From contig NC_074728.1 of the NCBI RefSeq assembly GCF_947242115.1, positions 23,464,042-23,528,041 on the forward strand: 64,000 bases of DNA, given 5' to 3'. Position 1 is the stretch's first letter. Each line of letters starts with the position of its first letter. Under the pieces are notes generated by a model. That model saw only the letters and a program-made list of their open reading frames with translations. It was not told the origin of the DNA and did not search any database. This DNA is from Biomphalaria glabrata. Taxonomy: Eukaryota; Mollusca; Gastropoda; Planorbidae. A program made the translations under genes and the position numbers. Of this stretch, positions 62,850 to 64,000 are shown in pieces.

Positions 62850-63385
62850 AGTCACATGCTTGCGATCCGAAGCCACATCCTTGTCTTCCATCGCCACATC
62901 CATGTCTTCCATAGCCACATCCTTATCTTCCATAACCACATCCTTATCTTCAGTAGTCACATCCTTATCTTCAATAACCACATCCTTATCTTCCATAGCC
63001 ACATCCTTATCTTCCATAGCCTAATTCATGTCTTCCATAGCCACATCCTTATCTTCCATAGCCACATTCTTATCTTCCATAGCCACATCCTTATCTTCCA
63101 TAGCCACATCCTTATCTTCCATAGCCACATCCTTATCTTCCATAGCCACATTCTTATCTTCCATAGCCACATCCTTATCTTCCATAGCCACATTCTTATC
63201 TTCCATAGCCACATCCTTATCTTCCATAGCCACATCCTTATCTTCAATAACCACATCCTTATCTTCCATAGCCACATCCTTATCTTCCATAGCCACATCC
63301 ATGTCTTCCATAGCCACATTCTTATCTTCCATAGCCACATCCTTATCTTCCATAGCCACATCCTTCTTCCATAGCCACATCCATA
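62850..63385. repeat. 21-bp minisatellite, about 25 copies
   Basis: Unit 'cacatccttatcttccatag' + 'c'. The 7-codon period keeps several frames open on both strands (minus strand repeats VAMEDKD). No start context, splice sites or domain, so not called a gene. Confidence 0.93.
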
Positions 63386-63399
63386 TCTTTAAAAGCATA

Positions 63400-63935
63400 G
63401 GCATCGAGTACTCGGACCCTAAATATTTTAGTCACACTTCTGCTGTATAACTGTTGAACGAAATCCGAGTTCGACTTCCGAACTGAGGCAATCACTAGTT
63501 CGAATCCCTGGGAATACCTGGATTTTAAACCCTTGGATTCTTAGCGTTGTTGGACTTGAACAAACTTCTCTTGTGAACAAAAAAAACACCTAAATATAAC
63601 TTTTATAACATTATTCTCAGATTTATCTTAATAAGATATAAATATAATAGTAAATTAATAAACATTTAAAAGAAAATCTAACAAAAAATCTTTAGATCGT
63701 CTGCCGTCTTTAACATGAATTATGACAGACCCTTTTGTGATTTCATCATTCTCCAAGACCAACAATTAATGCTCCCTTTCTTCATCATCACCTTGGAAAC
63801 ACACACATACTCCTGAACACTTAGAATAACCTCGGTCCACAAAATTACAATGATACCTGACATTAGTTATCAGTATTTTCAGTATATAACTTATGAACGT
63901 GGAAGACAGTATAGTTTTCTACTATGTATCTTTAT
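63400..63935. other. Downstream flank, no supported gene
   Basis: A weak tRNA-like 'tagttcgaatccctgggaat' at about 63499 may be a SINE head. The rest is AT-rich. Confidence 0.4.
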
Positions 63936-64000
63936 CTTATCTTATCTTATATAATACAGACGTTACTTCAAAAAAAAAAAGAAGATGATTACGTCCTACG
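63936..64000 (-). mobile_element. LINE family G 3' end, cut by window edge
   Basis: (tatctt)n then 'cagacgttacttcaaa' and 'gatgattacgtcctacg', the reverse of the G-family ending. Confidence 0.7.

Overview
The window looks like nuclear DNA of a gastropod mollusc, most likely a heterobranch or pond-snail relative. This is inferred from AT-rich DNA, long introns, many tRNA-headed SINEs and short DNA-transposon derivatives, LINE tails ending in microsatellites, and two genes for extracellular recognition proteins of a molluscan kind. No bacterial features, operons or CRISPR arrays are present. The long open frames inside the tandem arrays are artefacts of repeats whose period is a multiple of three.

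Two host genes lie on the + strand. Gene A (6079-20980, perhaps with a signal-peptide exon at 2752) has eight exons joined in consistent phase. They encode three immunoglobulin-like domains, each split over two exons, then a 27-nt microexon and a terminal exon with a hydrophobic C-terminus; a poly(A) signal follows at 21032. Gene B (27064-61689) has eighteen exons whose phases all agree, giving 674 residues. In order these are a signal peptide, a region resembling the IgGFc-binding-protein N-terminal domain, two DNDxD acidic metal-binding-like motifs, two MEGF-type cysteine-rich modules, one transmembrane helix, and a short tail with an ITIM-like motif (VVYAAI). A poly(A) signal lies at 61701. 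Gene A ends its microexon in phase 1 and gene B exon 2 starts in phase 1, so a spliced fusion is possible in principle.

The rest is repeats. The most unusual are two minisatellites in gene B that have copied its own exon-intron junctions. About 50 copies of the exon-3 end plus 5' splice site lie at 30216-31560, and about ten copies of the 3' splice site plus exon-9 start lie at 41380-41787. Other large arrays are at 12.16-13.83, 18.88-20.74, 21.37-22.74, 26.29-27.02, 27.13-28.19, 37.42-38.96, 44.69-45.12 and 62.85-63.38 kb. Several of these look seeded by the microsatellite tail of a LINE or SINE. Intron 14 of gene B holds a recent, reduced Ty3/gypsy-type LTR element with LTRs that read as identical (52706-57265). 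A possible solo LTR lies in gene A (10044-10601). hAT-like MITEs with 8-bp target duplications and piggyBac-like MITEs flanked by TTAA are scattered throughout.
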